A stretch of DNA of 22,284 nucleotides, taken from contig JAEZKH010000419.1 of NCBI GenBank assembly GCA_023415515.1, positions 1 to 22,284 on the forward strand, read 5' to 3'. The notes below the pieces were generated by a model. It was not told the origin of the DNA. It was given only the letters and a program-made list of their open reading frames with translations, and made no database searches. The position numbers and the translations under genes are program-made. Positions 1 to 7,478 of the stretch are shown here, piece after piece (the stretch's first letter is position 1; every line of letters begins with the position of its first letter). This DNA is from Actinomycetes bacterium. GTDB taxonomy: Bacteria; Actinomycetota; Actinomycetes; Mycobacteriales; Mycobacteriaceae.

Positions 1-127
1 AACACCTCCGGGGCGTGTCAGGAGGTCCACGTGCGTCAACACACGGACCCATCAGGAATCAGTTACAGATCCCTTCCTGACACCTCCGGAGGCATTTGAG
101 AAGGACCAACTCGATCTATATCAGCGG
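1..127. other. Non-coding flank with short repeats
   Basis: No convincing gene lies here. CACCTCCGG occurs at 3-11 and again at 81-89. GTGTCAGG at 15-22 is the inverse complement of CCTGACAC at 76-83. CCTCCGGAGG at 83-92 is a perfect 10-bp palindrome. The segment lies downstream of the minus-strand NADH dehydrogenase, so these elements could fold at the 3' end of its transcript, but no U-tract follows and a terminator is not shown. Confidence 0.5.
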
Positions 128-1543
128 CTACGTACCCCGTTCCCGTTCGAGCTTCTCCGCTTCTTCGACCGCGGCGAGCGCCGACTGCTGAATCGTGGAT
201 TTCTGTTGGCCGGCAAGCATGTCCATCGCCAGCCTGGCGTAGATCATTTGGCTGGTGATCGCCATCTGTCCTCGGCTGTGGCTGATGAACGTGATGAACC
301 AGCTGATCAGGGTGGTGAAGCGGTTCTTGAAACCGACCAGGTAGACGAGGTGCAGGACCAGCCATGCCAGCCAGGCGATGACGCCGCCGAACTCCAGCTT
401 GCCGACCTTGGCAACGGCGCTGAACCGTGAGACGGTCGCCATGCTGCCCTTGTCGAAGTACTTGAAGGGTGCCCGGTTGGCCGGGTCGTCGCGGCCCGCG
501 ACCTCCCGCTTGATGATCGCGGTGGCGTACTTCGCCCCCTGCAGGGCGCCCTGCGCCATTCCCGGTACGCCGGGCACCGACATCAGATCGCCGATGACGA
601 AAACGTTCGGATGGCCCTTGACCGACAGGTCCGGTTCGACGATGACCCGGCCCGCCCGGTCGGTCTCGGTGCCGTCGGACTGTTCGGCGATCATCGCGCC
701 GAGCGGGCTGGCCTGCACTCCTGCCGACCACACCTTGCACGCGCAGTCGATCCGCTGCTGCGTGCCGTCTTTGCACTTCACCATGACGCCCATGTAGTCG
801 ACATCGGTCACCAGCGAGTTGAGCAGGATCTCGACGCCCAGCTTCTCCAACCGCCGCTGCGCCTGCGCGCCGAGCTTCGGTCCCATCGGCGGCATCAGCG
901 CATCGGCGCCTTCAACCAGCACCACCCGGCACTCGCTCGGCCTGATCGTGCGGAACGCCCCGGCGAGCGTGCGCTCGGCCAGCTCGGCGATCTGGCCTGC
1001 CAGCTCCACGCCGGTCGGGCCGCCGCCGACGACGACGAAGGTCAGTCGACGTTCGCGTTCGGCGGGGTTGGTGCACACCTCGGCGGCCTCGAACGCGCCG
1101 AGGATGCGGCCGCGGAGCTCCAGTGCGTCGTCGATGGTTTTCATCCCGGGCGCGAACGTCGCGAACTGGTCGTTGCCGAAGTACGACTGCTGGGAGCCTG
1201 CGGCGACGATGAGGCTGTCGAAGGGGACGACGGTCTCCATCGTCATCAACTTCGAGGTGACGGTCCTGGCGGTCAAGTCGATGCCGTGGACGTCGCCGAG
1301 GAGAACCTTGACGTTCCTCTGCTTGCGCAGCACCAGCCTGGTGGTCGGTGCGATCTCACCCTCGGACAGGATGCCCGTCGCAACCTGGTAGAGCAGCGGC
1401 TGGAGCAGGTGGCTGGTGGTTTTCGAGATCAGCGTGACGTCGACGTCGGCCCGCTTGAGGGATTTCGCCGCCTGCAGACCGCCGAACCCCGATCCGATGA
1501 TGACCACGCGGTGGCGTCCGGCCGCCTCGGCTTGTGATGTCAT
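128..1543 (-). CDS. ndh: Type II NADH dehydrogenase (NDH-2)
   Basis: This is a membrane-associated, non-proton-pumping NADH:menaquinone oxidoreductase of the respiratory chain. The 471-aa product has the FAD-binding GSGFGG motif at residues 17-22, the quinone-site-like QPLLYQVATG at 48-57, a second dinucleotide (NADH) motif GGGPTG at 173-178, the flavin-contacting GD at 318-319 and AQGALQGAK at 330-338. The C-terminus (about 386-420) is hydrophobic and aromatic, as in mycobacterial Ndh, where it anchors the enzyme to the membrane. Length matches mycobacterial Ndh/NdhA (about 463-470 aa). The ATG at 1541-1543 follows the stop of the upstream membrane-protein gene by 6 bp, so the two are probably co-transcribed. 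It may be a paralogue rather than the main ndh, because I do not recall ndh next to ileS in M. tuberculosis. The gene symbol is therefore by family. Confidence 0.93.
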   Translation of the reverse strand: MTSQAEAAGRHRVVIIGSGFGGLQAAKSLKRADVDVTLISKTTSHLLQPLLYQVATGILSEGEIAPTTRLVLRKQRNVKVLLGDVHGIDLTARTVTSKLMTMETVVPFDSLIVAAGSQQSYFGNDQFATFAPGMKTIDDALELRGRILGAFEAAEVCTNPAERERRLTFVVVGGGPTGVELAGQIAELAERTLAGAFRTIRPSECRVVLVEGADALMPPMGPKLGAQAQRRLEKLGVEILLNSLVTDVDYMGVMVKCKDGTQQRIDCACKVWSAGVQASPLGAMIAEQSDGTETDRAGRVIVEPDLSVKGHPNVFVIGDLMSVPGVPGMAQGALQGAKYATAIIKREVAGRDDPANRAPFKYFDKGSMATVSRFSAVAKVGKLEFGGVIAWLAWLVLHLVYLVGFKNRFTTLISWFITFISHSRGQMAITSQMIYARLAMDMLAGQQKSTIQQSALAAVEEAEKLERERGT

Positions 1544-1549
1544 GCCGGG

Positions 1550-2278
1550 TCAGACCCGCGTGAACCACTTCGTCTTGATCCGCCACGAGTGCGCCGATGC
1601 CAGCGCGAAGCCGGCGCCGCACATGCAGGCGAACACCCACACCAGACTGCTGCCGACGGCTGTCTGGAAGGACGGGACGAACGCGGTGATGACGCGGACG
1701 ACGCACGCCATGATGCCCGCCACCGAGGACGCGAGATAGAAGTTGGCGATGGTGCGCGAGCGCGGATCCTTGCGCAGTACGAGCGTTGCGCGGATGCCGT
1801 AGACCAACAGATACATCAGGGTGCCGCAGAGCAGCAGCCAGTACAGGTTGAGCCAGAAATCGGTGGGCACCGTGAAGAAGTCGGGTGCATAGATGTGCGC
1901 GCCGTTACCGACCGAGAAGGTGACCAGCAGCACCGGGATGCAGATCGTGGCGGGCCGCTCCACGTACTGCTTGAACGAGCGCTGCATGGCGTCATCGTCG
2001 GCGAGCCTGCCCAGCGTGTTGTAGACGATGGCCGACGCCGCGACGATGTAGCAGTCGTGGCCCAGATAGTCCTCGAGGTTCCACTTACCGGTTAGCGCGT
2101 AGAGCCAGTGGCCCACTGTCTCGGACGCCAGCGGAGACATCAACAGAACCGCCATGCCCTGCAGGGCGATGTTGAGGGTTGCGGCGACCTCCCAGCGACA
2201 CGTCCACGTCACCCGTCTTATCCACAGGCTCCAGCCGATACATGCGATCGTGATCGCCAGGAGCGTTGCGAGAGCCAT
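1550..2278 (-). CDS. Seven-helix membrane protein (MAB_1171c-like)
   Basis: This is a predicted integral membrane protein of 242 aa. Seven hydrophobic segments can be read, roughly at residues 1-20, 32-52, 73-92, 110-128, 143-168, 177-202 and 208-232, and the C-terminus is short and basic. It resembles actinobacterial seven-helix proteins of the MAB_1171c type, usually encoded beside a small HTH regulator, as here. That assignment is by recall of architecture and context, not by a search. No catalytic motif is visible, so the function is unknown. It lies between the HTH gene and ndh on the same strand, with spacings of 37 and 6 bp, which suggests one transcription unit. The ATG start follows a weak purine-rich stretch (AAAGGCGAC). 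A TAGAAT hexamer overlapping the HTH stop codon could give it a second, internal promoter. Confidence 0.75.
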   Translation of the reverse strand: MALATLLAITIACIGWSLWIRRVTWTCRWEVAATLNIALQGMAVLLMSPLASETVGHWLYALTGKWNLEDYLGHDCYIVAASAIVYNTLGRLADDDAMQRSFKQYVERPATICIPVLLVTFSVGNGAHIYAPDFFTVPTDFWLNLYWLLLCGTLMYLLVYGIRATLVLRKDPRSRTIANFYLASSVAGIMACVVRVITAFVPSFQTAVGSSLVWVFACMCGAGFALASAHSWRIKTKWFTRV

Positions 2279-2312
2279 CTGTGTCGCCTTTGCGCTGAAC
2301 TGATACCAGCAA

Positions 2313-2318
2313 ATTCTA
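2313..2318 (-). promoter_or_regulatory. Candidate internal -10 element for the 7TM gene
   Basis: TAGAAT on the minus strand matches the mycobacterial SigA -10 consensus TANNNT. Its TAG is also the stop codon of the HTH gene. It would start transcription near 2306, giving a 5' UTR of about 28 nt before the ATG at 2278. No clear -35 hexamer is seen. Confidence 0.35.
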
Positions 2319-2666
2319 CAGTGGCGGGGCGTCGAGTCGAGGCTTCATCTCAGACAGCTTCTGCGGGCGTGTCCGCCGCGTTTCCGCGGTTGCCACAGCA
2401 ACCGAGGAGGACTCGAAGTAGCGCTGCACCTCCTGATGACTCATCAGGCCGAAGCGAACCTGGAGGTCGGGATAGCTCAGACCGAACCGGTCTGCGACCC
2501 TACGCAGTTCCTCGGCATCGGGGTAGAACTCTTCCTTGATCCGCCGGTAGTACGTGCTGCTAGACACTCCGAGAGCGTCGTAGATGTCCTTCGAGTCGAC
2601 CTCACCGTCGAGGAGATAGTCGAGCAGGGCCTTTAGCTGTCGGCCGTTCTCATCTGTACGGGGCAC
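2316..2666 (-). CDS. Small HTH transcriptional regulator
   Basis: This is a predicted DNA-binding regulator of 116 aa. The helix-turn-helix lies at about residues 24-45 (DSKDIYDALGVSSSTYYRRI), where a homeodomain-like or Xre-like recognition helix is expected. It is followed by a second helical region (EELRRVADRFGLSYPDL, about 52-68) and a poorly conserved basic tail. I chose the GTG at 2664-2666 because TACAGT, a TANNNT -10, ends 6 nt upstream, the spacing of a leaderless mycobacterial mRNA. An upstream in-frame ATG at 2708 would add 14 residues, but it would place the start beyond this -10 and into the divergent promoter region. It heads a block with the seven-helix protein and ndh, and it faces the condensation-domain-like gene. 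It is a likely regulator of this locus; the ligand or signal is unknown. Confidence 0.75.
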   Translation of the reverse strand: MPRTDENGRQLKALLDYLLDGEVDSKDIYDALGVSSSTYYRRIKEEFYPDAEELRRVADRFGLSYPDLQVRFGLMSHQEVQRYFESSSVAVATAETRRTRPQKLSEMKPRLDAPPL

Positions 2667-2672
2667 CGCACA

Positions 2673-2678
2673 ACTGTA
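2673..2678 (-). promoter_or_regulatory. -10 element, leaderless HTH gene promoter
   Basis: TACAGT on the minus strand is followed by 6 nt and then the GTG at 2666. This TANNNT-N6-GTG arrangement is typical of mycobacterial leaderless transcripts and supports the shorter HTH start. Confidence 0.5.
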
Positions 2679-2752
2679 ACGCGTTCTCCCTCGAATGGGC
2701 AGTGCCAATCAGCTGGTGGAAAGGGTTGCTGATATTGACGTAGGTGTCACAG

Positions 2753-2789
2753 TTCTGGGAGAGATCTCCCATTTCTGGGACTCCCGACG
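2753..2789. promoter_or_regulatory. Candidate operator: TTCTGGGA repeats and inverted repeat
   Basis: TTCTGGGA occurs at 2753-2760 and 2773-2780, a repeat distance of 20 bp (about two helical turns). TGGGAG-N4-CTCCCA forms an inverted repeat with 6-bp arms at 2756-2771, and a further GGGACTCCC follows at 2777-2785. The cluster sits just upstream of the TAGTGT -10 of the plus-strand gene and about 75 bp from the divergent HTH promoter. It is therefore well placed to be an autoregulatory operator of the HTH protein. That role is inference from position and symmetry. Confidence 0.45.
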
Positions 2790-2795
2790 TAGTGT
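2790..2795 (+). promoter_or_regulatory. -10 element, leaderless C-domain-like gene
   Basis: TAGTGT (TANNNT) is followed by 7 nt and the ATG at 2803, consistent with a leaderless transcript. No Shine-Dalgarno sequence precedes this ATG. Confidence 0.45.
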
Positions 2796-2802
2796 TAGCT
2801 CC

Positions 2803-3393
2803 ATGTTGATTGCAGAATTTGCCAGCAGCCCGCTCCGCATCACAGATCACCACACCGCCGACGCCCCGGCGGCGGCAGATCTCGCAAAGATCTCCACACC
2901 GTTGGACAGCACGCTGACCGGCGAGCTTGACGGTGCGCAGTGGTATCTGGGAATCGCCTGTGAGGAGATCGTGCTCGCGGCGCTCGGCCTTGCAATCGCC
3001 AGGACCATCGGCGAAGGCGTCGTGCTCGTCGACGTTGCCGGACACAGCGGACCCGTCCTGCTGTCATGCACATCGGCCGGCCTCGCGACCGCCACGGAGG
3101 TGCTCGGCGCCGTGCACCGCAGCCTTTCGGCACCGTCGAACGCGGCGAACGTCGAGCAGCCACCCGCCGAGATCGCCTTCTCCTATCGCGGCGTCGAGCC
3201 GGGGCGCAGGCATGCGCTGGAGCTGTGCGCCCACCGGGTCGACGGCCTCGTGCGCCTCGACTGGTGGTACGACACGCGCAGCTTCGACGCCTACACCGTC
3301 GAGGAACTCGCCGAGCAGCTGCCGCTGGCGCTGATCGAGCTGACGTCGGAGGCGTCCCCGCAGGCGCACACCCCGGTGGCCGTCGGTCATTGA
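2803..3393 (+). CDS. Orphan condensation-domain C-terminal fragment
   Basis: The 196-aa product resembles the C-terminal part of NRPS condensation (C/PapA-like) domains. Matching features are EIVLAALGLAIARTIGEG at about 55-72, DVAGHSGP at 77-84, IAFSYRG at 124-130, HALELCAHR at 137-145, and LDWWYDTRSFD followed by TVEELAEQLPLALIEL at 152-180. The catalytic HHxxxDG motif of the N-terminal lobe is absent, and so is the usual long middle segment between the DVAGH-like and FSY-like motifs. A peptide-bond-forming role is therefore unlikely. It may be a domesticated relic or a small protein with a new role. The start at 2803 is preferred over an upstream ATG at 2695 because of the TAGTGT -10 seven nt upstream and because the extension would run through the divergent promoter region. 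No adenylation or carrier domain gene is nearby. Confidence 0.65.
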   Translation: MLIAEFASSPLRITDHHTADAPAAADLAKISTPLDSTLTGELDGAQWYLGIACEEIVLAALGLAIARTIGEGVVLVDVAGHSGPVLLSCTSAGLATATEVLGAVHRSLSAPSNAANVEQPPAEIAFSYRGVEPGRRHALELCAHRVDGLVRLDWWYDTRSFDAYTVEELAEQLPLALIELTSEASPQAHTPVAVGH

Positions 3394-3397
3394 GCGT

Positions 3398-3403
3398 TAG
3401 AAT
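3398..3403 (+). promoter_or_regulatory. -10 element of the ileS T-box transcript
   Basis: TAGAAT matches the mycobacterial -10 consensus and lies 4 bp after the stop of the upstream gene. It would start transcription at about 3410, just ahead of T-box Stem I. No good -35 is apparent, which is common in mycobacterial promoters. Confidence 0.55.
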
Positions 3404-3410
3404 CTGATCC

Positions 3411-3617
3411 ATCGGCACCGATCCGGCCATCACCGGGGAGCCTTCGGAAGAACAGCGCAGACAACGAGTTTCTGGCCAAGTAGAACCGAACGGGTAGGCC
3501 CGTCACAGCCGTCATTCGAGCGGCGCACCCAGGTGCGCAAGCGGGGTGGTACCGCGGCGTTCGCGCACCGGCGCGTCGTCGTCCCCGTGCCATGAACGAT
3601 CGGCATGGAGACGACGC
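3411..3617 (+). promoter_or_regulatory. Translational T-box riboswitch (ileS leader)
   Basis: This leader senses uncharged tRNA-Ile. Stem I is ultrashort: CCGG 3423-3426 pairs with CCGG 3433-3436, and the terminal loop holds the isoleucine specifier ATC (3429-3431). A Stem II/IIA/B-like region follows, with AGTAGAA at about 3480-3486 and ACGGG/CCCGT pairing near 3490-3503. Next comes a hairpin GCGCACC/GGTGCGC (3523-3538). The T-box itself is GGGGTGGTACCGCGG (3543-3557), with the tRNA-binding TGGT at 3547-3550. GGGG 3543-3546 can pair with CCCC 3583-3586 (antisequestrator). In the alternative fold, CGTCGTCCCC 3577-3586 pairs at 9 of 10 positions with 3607-3616, hiding the GGAG Shine-Dalgarno. 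No U-tract terminator is seen, so control should be translational, as reported for actinobacterial ileS T-boxes. Confidence 0.92.
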
Positions 3618-3623
3618 ACGACC

Positions 3624-6600
3624 GTGAGCAGCTATCCGAGGCCCGCCGCAGGCGCCCCGAACTTTCCGGCGCTGGAATCCGAGGTCCTGTCCTACTGGGA
3701 GGACGACGACACCTTTCGCGCCAGCGTGGCGCGCCGCGACGGCGCGCCGGAGTACGTGTTCTACGACGGCCCGCCGTTCGCCAACGGCCTGCCGCACTAC
3801 GGCCACCTGCTGACCGGCTACGTCAAGGACATCGTCCCGCGCTATCGCACGATGCGCGGCTTCAAGGTGGACCGCCGCTTCGGCTGGGACACCCACGGAC
3901 TGCCTGCCGAACTGGAAGTCCAGCGCCAGCTCGGCATCACCGGCAAAGCGCAGATCGAAGAGCTGGGCATCGAGAAGTTCAACGACGCCTGTCGCGCGTC
4001 GGTGCTCAAGTACACCGAGGAGTGGCGAGCCTACGTGACCCGCCAAGCGCGCTGGGTGGACTTCGACAACGACTACAAGACGCTCGACCTGACGTTCATG
4101 GAGTCGGTCATCTGGGCCTTCAAACAGCTCTGGGACAAGGGCCTGGCCTACGAGGGTTACCGCGTCCTGCCGTACTGCTGGAACGACGAGACGCCGCTGT
4201 CGAGCCACGAGCTGCGGATGGATGACGACGTCTATCAGAGCCGCCAGGATCCCGCGATCACCGTCGGGTTCCGCATCACCGACGGCCCGCTGCGCGACGC
4301 CTACCTACTGGTGTGGACGACGACCCCGTGGACGCTGCCGTCCAACCAGGCCGTGGCGGTCAACCCGGAGATCGAGTACGTCGTCGTGGCGGCGGGGGAC
4401 CGACGTTACGTCATCGCCGCCGCGCGGGTCGCCGCGTATGCAAGGGAACTCGGCGAAGAGCCGCAGATCATCGCCACCTATTCGGGCGCCGACCTCGTCG
4501 GCACGCGCTACCTGCCGCCGTTTCCGTATTTCTCGGACGCCGTCAACAGTTTTCAGGTGTTGCCCGGCGGCCACGTCACCACCGAGGACGGCACCGGTCT
4601 GGTCCACATGGCGCCCGCATACGGCGAGGAGGACATGGGCGTGACGCAGCCTGCCGGCATCGTTGCGGTCACGCCGGTGGACGCCAGGGGCCGGTTCGAC
4701 GCGACAGTGCCCGACTACGTCGGCCAACACGTGTTCGAGGCCAACCCGCAGATCATCCGGGACCTGAAGAACCAGACCGGTCCCGCGGCGCAGAATGCGC
4801 CGGTGCTCATGCGGCACGAGACCTATGAGCACTCCTACCCGCACTGCTGGCGGTGCCGGAACCCGTTGATCTACCGGGCTGTGTCGTCGTGGTTCGTCAA
4901 GGTGACCGAGTTCCGCGACCGGATGATCGAGTTGAACCAGCAGATCACCTGGTATCCCGAACACGTCAAGGACGGCCAGTTCGGGAAGTGGCTCTCCAAC
5001 GCGCGGGATTGGTCGATTTCCCGGAATCGCTACTGGGGCAGCCCGATTCCGGTGTGGACATCCGACGATCCGACCTACCCGCGCATCGACGTGTATGGCA
5101 GCCTCGACGAACTCGAGCGCGACTTCGGGGTCCGCCCGGAGAATCTGCACCGGCCGTACATCGACGAGTTGACCCGCCCCAACCCCGACGACCCGACCGG
5201 CAGGTCGACGATGCGGCGGATACCGGACGTCTTCGACGTGTGGTTCGACTCCGGGTCGATGCCCTACGCGCAGGTGCACTACCCGTTCGAGAACGCCGAC
5301 TGGTTCGACTCGCACTTCCCCGGCGACTTCATCGTCGAATACATCGGCCAGACCAGGGGCTGGTTCTACACGCTGCACGTGCTCGCCACGGCGCTGTTCG
5401 ACAAACCGGCTTTTCGGACCTGTGTCTCGCACGGCATCGTGCTGGGCAACGACGGTCAGAAGATGAGCAAGTCGCTGCGCAACTACCCCGACGTGACCGA
5501 GGTCTTCGACCGCGACGGATCCGATGCGATGCGCTGGTTCCTGATGGCGTCGCCGATCCTGCGGGGCGGGAACCTGATCGTGACCGAGCAGGGCATCCGC
5601 GAGGGGGTGCGGCAGGTGATGCTGCCGCTGTGGAACGCTTACACGTTCCTGGCGCTGTATGCGCCGAAGAAGGGCACATGGCGCACCGATTCCTCTCACG
5701 TGCTGGACCGCTACATTCTGGCCAAGCTGGCCAAGCTGCGCGACGATCTCACGGAATCCCTTGATGTGTGCGATATCTCGGGGGCATGTGAAAAGCTTCG
5801 GCAGTTCACCGATGCGTTGACGAACTGGTATGTGCGACGGTCGAGATCGCGCTTCTGGGAAGAGGATCCCGACGCCATCGACACGCTGCACACCGTGTTG
5901 GAGGTCACGGGCAGACTCGCCGCGCCGTTGCTCCCGCTTGTCACCGAGGTCATCTGGCGCGGTGTCACCGGGGAGCGATCGGTGCATCTCACCGACTGGC
6001 CGCAGGCAGGTGAGTTGCCGCACGACGCGGCGCTGGTCGCGACCATGGACCAGGTGCGAGAGGTGGCGTCGGCGGCTTCGTCGCTGCGTAAGGCGAAGAA
6101 GCTGCGGGTCCGGCTGCCGCTGCCGAAACTCACTGTGGCCGTTGAAAATCCACAGCGCCTGGAGCCGTTCCGGGACCTGCTCGCCGACGAGCTGAACGTG
6201 AAGGCGGTCGAGCTCACCGACGACATCGCGTCCTACGGCCGCTTCGAGCTCACCGTCAACGCCAGGGAAGCGGGGCCGCGAATCGGCAAGGACGTACAGG
6301 CCGCGATCAAGGCGGTGAAGGCCGGCGACGGGGTGGTCAACCCCGACGGCACGCTGACGGCGGGCCCCGCGGTGCTGCTGCCGACCGAGTTCAGTTCCAG
6401 GCTCGTCGCCGCCGACCCCGAATGGACGACGGCGCTGCCGGGGGGCTCGGGTCTCGTGGTGCTCGACGGAACGGTCACACCCGAACTCGAGGCAGAGGGT
6501 TGGGCCAAGGATCGCATTCGCGAACTGCAGGAACTGCGGCGAAGCACGGGTTTGGATGTGTCCGACCGGATCTCGGTCGTCATGGCCGTACCCGCGGAGC

Positions 6601-6731
6601 GTCGGCAATGGGCGCAGACGCACGCCGAGATGATCGCCCGCGAGATCCTGGCCACCGAGTTCTCCTTCGGTGAACTCGCCGAAGGCAGCGAGATCGGCGA
6701 CGGCGTCCTGGTGGCCATCGCCAAGGCTTAG
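3624..6731 (+). CDS. ileS: Isoleucyl-tRNA synthetase
   Basis: The class I aminoacyl-tRNA synthetase charges tRNA-Ile in the cytoplasm. The product is 1035 aa, close to the 1041-aa M. tuberculosis enzyme. HYGH at 58-61 is the HIGH signature. A CP1 editing domain is indicated by TTPWTLPSN near 233-241. DVWFDSGSMP lies near 534-543, and KMSKS is at 613-617, followed by the anticodon-binding helical domain (LTNWYVRRSRSRFW). There is no C-terminal zinc finger. This eukaryote-like IleS type is the one associated with natural mupirocin resistance in mycobacteria. I chose GTG 3624 because it lies 13 nt after the GGAG at 3607-3610 that the T-box sequestrator masks, and because it gives the expected N-terminus. 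An in-frame GTG at 3546 lies inside the T-box and is rejected. The stop overlaps the convergent gene's stop by 4 nt. Confidence 0.97.
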   Translation: MSSYPRPAAGAPNFPALESEVLSYWEDDDTFRASVARRDGAPEYVFYDGPPFANGLPHYGHLLTGYVKDIVPRYRTMRGFKVDRRFGWDTHGLPAELEVQRQLGITGKAQIEELGIEKFNDACRASVLKYTEEWRAYVTRQARWVDFDNDYKTLDLTFMESVIWAFKQLWDKGLAYEGYRVLPYCWNDETPLSSHELRMDDDVYQSRQDPAITVGFRITDGPLRDAYLLVWTTTPWTLPSNQAVAVNPEIEYVVVAAGDRRYVIAAARVAAYARELGEEPQIIATYSGADLVGTRYLPPFPYFSDAVNSFQVLPGGHVTTEDGTGLVHMAPAYGEEDMGVTQPAGIVAVTPVDARGRFDATVPDYVGQHVFEANPQIIRDLKNQTGPAAQNAPVLMRHETYEHSYPHCWRCRNPLIYRAVSSWFVKVTEFRDRMIELNQQITWYPEHVKDGQFGKWLSNARDWSISRNRYWGSPIPVWTSDDPTYPRIDVYGSLDELERDFGVRPENLHRPYIDELTRPNPDDPTGRSTMRRIPDVFDVWFDSGSMPYAQVHYPFENADWFDSHFPGDFIVEYIGQTRGWFYTLHVLATALFDKPAFRTCVSHGIVLGNDGQKMSKSLRNYPDVTEVFDRDGSDAMRWFLMASPILRGGNLIVTEQGIREGVRQVMLPLWNAYTFLALYAPKKGTWRTDSSHVLDRYILAKLAKLRDDLTESLDVCDISGACEKLRQFTDALTNWYVRRSRSRFWEEDPDAIDTLHTVLEVTGRLAAPLLPLVTEVIWRGVTGERSVHLTDWPQAGELPHDAALVATMDQVREVASAASSLRKAKKLRVRLPLPKLTVAVENPQRLEPFRDLLADELNVKAVELTDDIASYGRFELTVNAREAGPRIGKDVQAAIKAVKAGDGVVNPDGTLTAGPAVLLPTEFSSRLVAADPEWTTALPGGSGLVVLDGTVTPELEAEGWAKDRIRELQELRRSTGLDVSDRISVVMAVPAERRQWAQTHAEMIAREILATEFSFGELAEGSEIGDGVLVAIAKA

Positions 6732-7453
6732 CGGCGCAGCACCGCGGAAGTGACCGTCGCGAAGTCGCCGAGCACGTCGCGGATGAAGCGGGTGCGGCGG
6801 TAGCCGATCGCATCCAGAAGCGGGCCGTGGTCGAAGGACACCACGACGGTGGCGCCGATCGCCGTCAGCCACCAGAAGGCGAAGGCCAGTGATCGCATCG
6901 CGACGCGTGATCCGGCGAACCCGGCTCGCAACCGATCCACCTGGAACCGGACGTGGGGGTGCTCGTCGGCGACGATGCGGGCCGCGACGGCCCGCACGAC
7001 CGCATCGGGTCCGGAGTCGGCCAGGCCGCCGTAATAGGACAGCGCGACGACCTCGGCGACGGTCAGCACCATCAACTCGGTCCGCAGCCCCATCAGCCTG
7101 CGTAACCTCACGAACACCGCATCCGACCAGTGACCGCGCATCGGTTCGCCACCCAGGTAGCCGAGCAGGCGCAGCAGAAGCGCCGCGTGCTGCTGCTCCT
7201 CGGCGATGAAAAGCTCAGCGGCGCGCAGGTATTCGGGGTCGCCCGCCCTGGCCGCCTTGCGCAGCAGCTGTTGGCCGTCGCCGCTCTCACCGAGCTGGAA
7301 GCGGCGGACGGACTCGATGAGCGGCGGCCGGTCTTCGGCAGCGATGTCGCAGTGGCCGTCGAAGTCGATGGCCGCGTCGACCTCGGCGTGCACCGCGTCG
7401 TTGCGCTCGAAGTGGTCGATCCACCGCCCGAAGGCTCCGACGGGGCTACGCAC
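6728..7453 (-). CDS. Ferritin-like di-iron family protein
   Basis: This 241-aa protein has a ferritin-like four-helix pattern. Candidate metal ligands are the acidic helix around 78-89 (AAELFIAEEQQH), the AEVVALSYY helix at 133-141 and the DEHPH motif at 163-167. The spacing fits an E...ExxH / E...ExxH di-iron site, although the second half reads DEHPHV rather than a clean ExxH. A hydrophobic stretch at about 188-206 could touch or cross the membrane. Substrate and reaction are unknown; such proteins include oxygenases and iron-dependent oxidases. The GTG start at 7451-7453 is supported by TAGCCT on the minus strand ending 7 nt upstream, so it is probably leaderless. It is divergent from dinB across 33 bp and convergent with ileS. 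I do not recall it between ileS and dinX in M. tuberculosis. Confidence 0.7.
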   Translation of the reverse strand: MRSPVGAFGRWIDHFERNDAVHAEVDAAIDFDGHCDIAAEDRPPLIESVRRFQLGESGDGQQLLRKAARAGDPEYLRAAELFIAEEQQHAALLLRLLGYLGGEPMRGHWSDAVFVRLRRLMGLRTELMVLTVAEVVALSYYGGLADSGPDAVVRAVAARIVADEHPHVRFQVDRLRAGFAGSRVAMRSLAFAFWWLTAIGATVVVSFDHGPLLDAIGYRRTRFIRDVLGDFATVTSAVLRR

Positions 7454-7460
7454 GACCGTC

Positions 7461-7466
7461 AGGCTA
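7461..7466 (-). promoter_or_regulatory. -10 element of ferritin-like gene
   Basis: TAGCCT on the minus strand, followed by 7 nt and the GTG at 7453, indicates a leaderless start. It faces the dinB -10 only 6 bp away. Confidence 0.5.
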
Positions 7467-7472
7467 GCGTCC

Positions 7473-7478
7473 TAGCAT
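7473..7478 (+). promoter_or_regulatory. -10 element of dinB
   Basis: TAGCAT is followed by 8 nt and then GTG 7487 (an out-of-frame ATG sits at 7485), consistent with a leaderless or near-leaderless dinB mRNA. A second hexamer, TAGCGT, at 7465-7470 is an alternative. Confidence 0.5.

Noticed and set aside
3546..3623. In-frame GTG 3546 as the ileS start
   Set aside because: It lies inside the conserved T-box sequence, and the extension is not protein-like.
4305..6872. 855-codon open frame antisense to ileS
   Set aside because: It is arginine/histidine/glycine-rich, has no recognisable domain, and follows from high GC and the codon bias of the intact ileS on the other strand.
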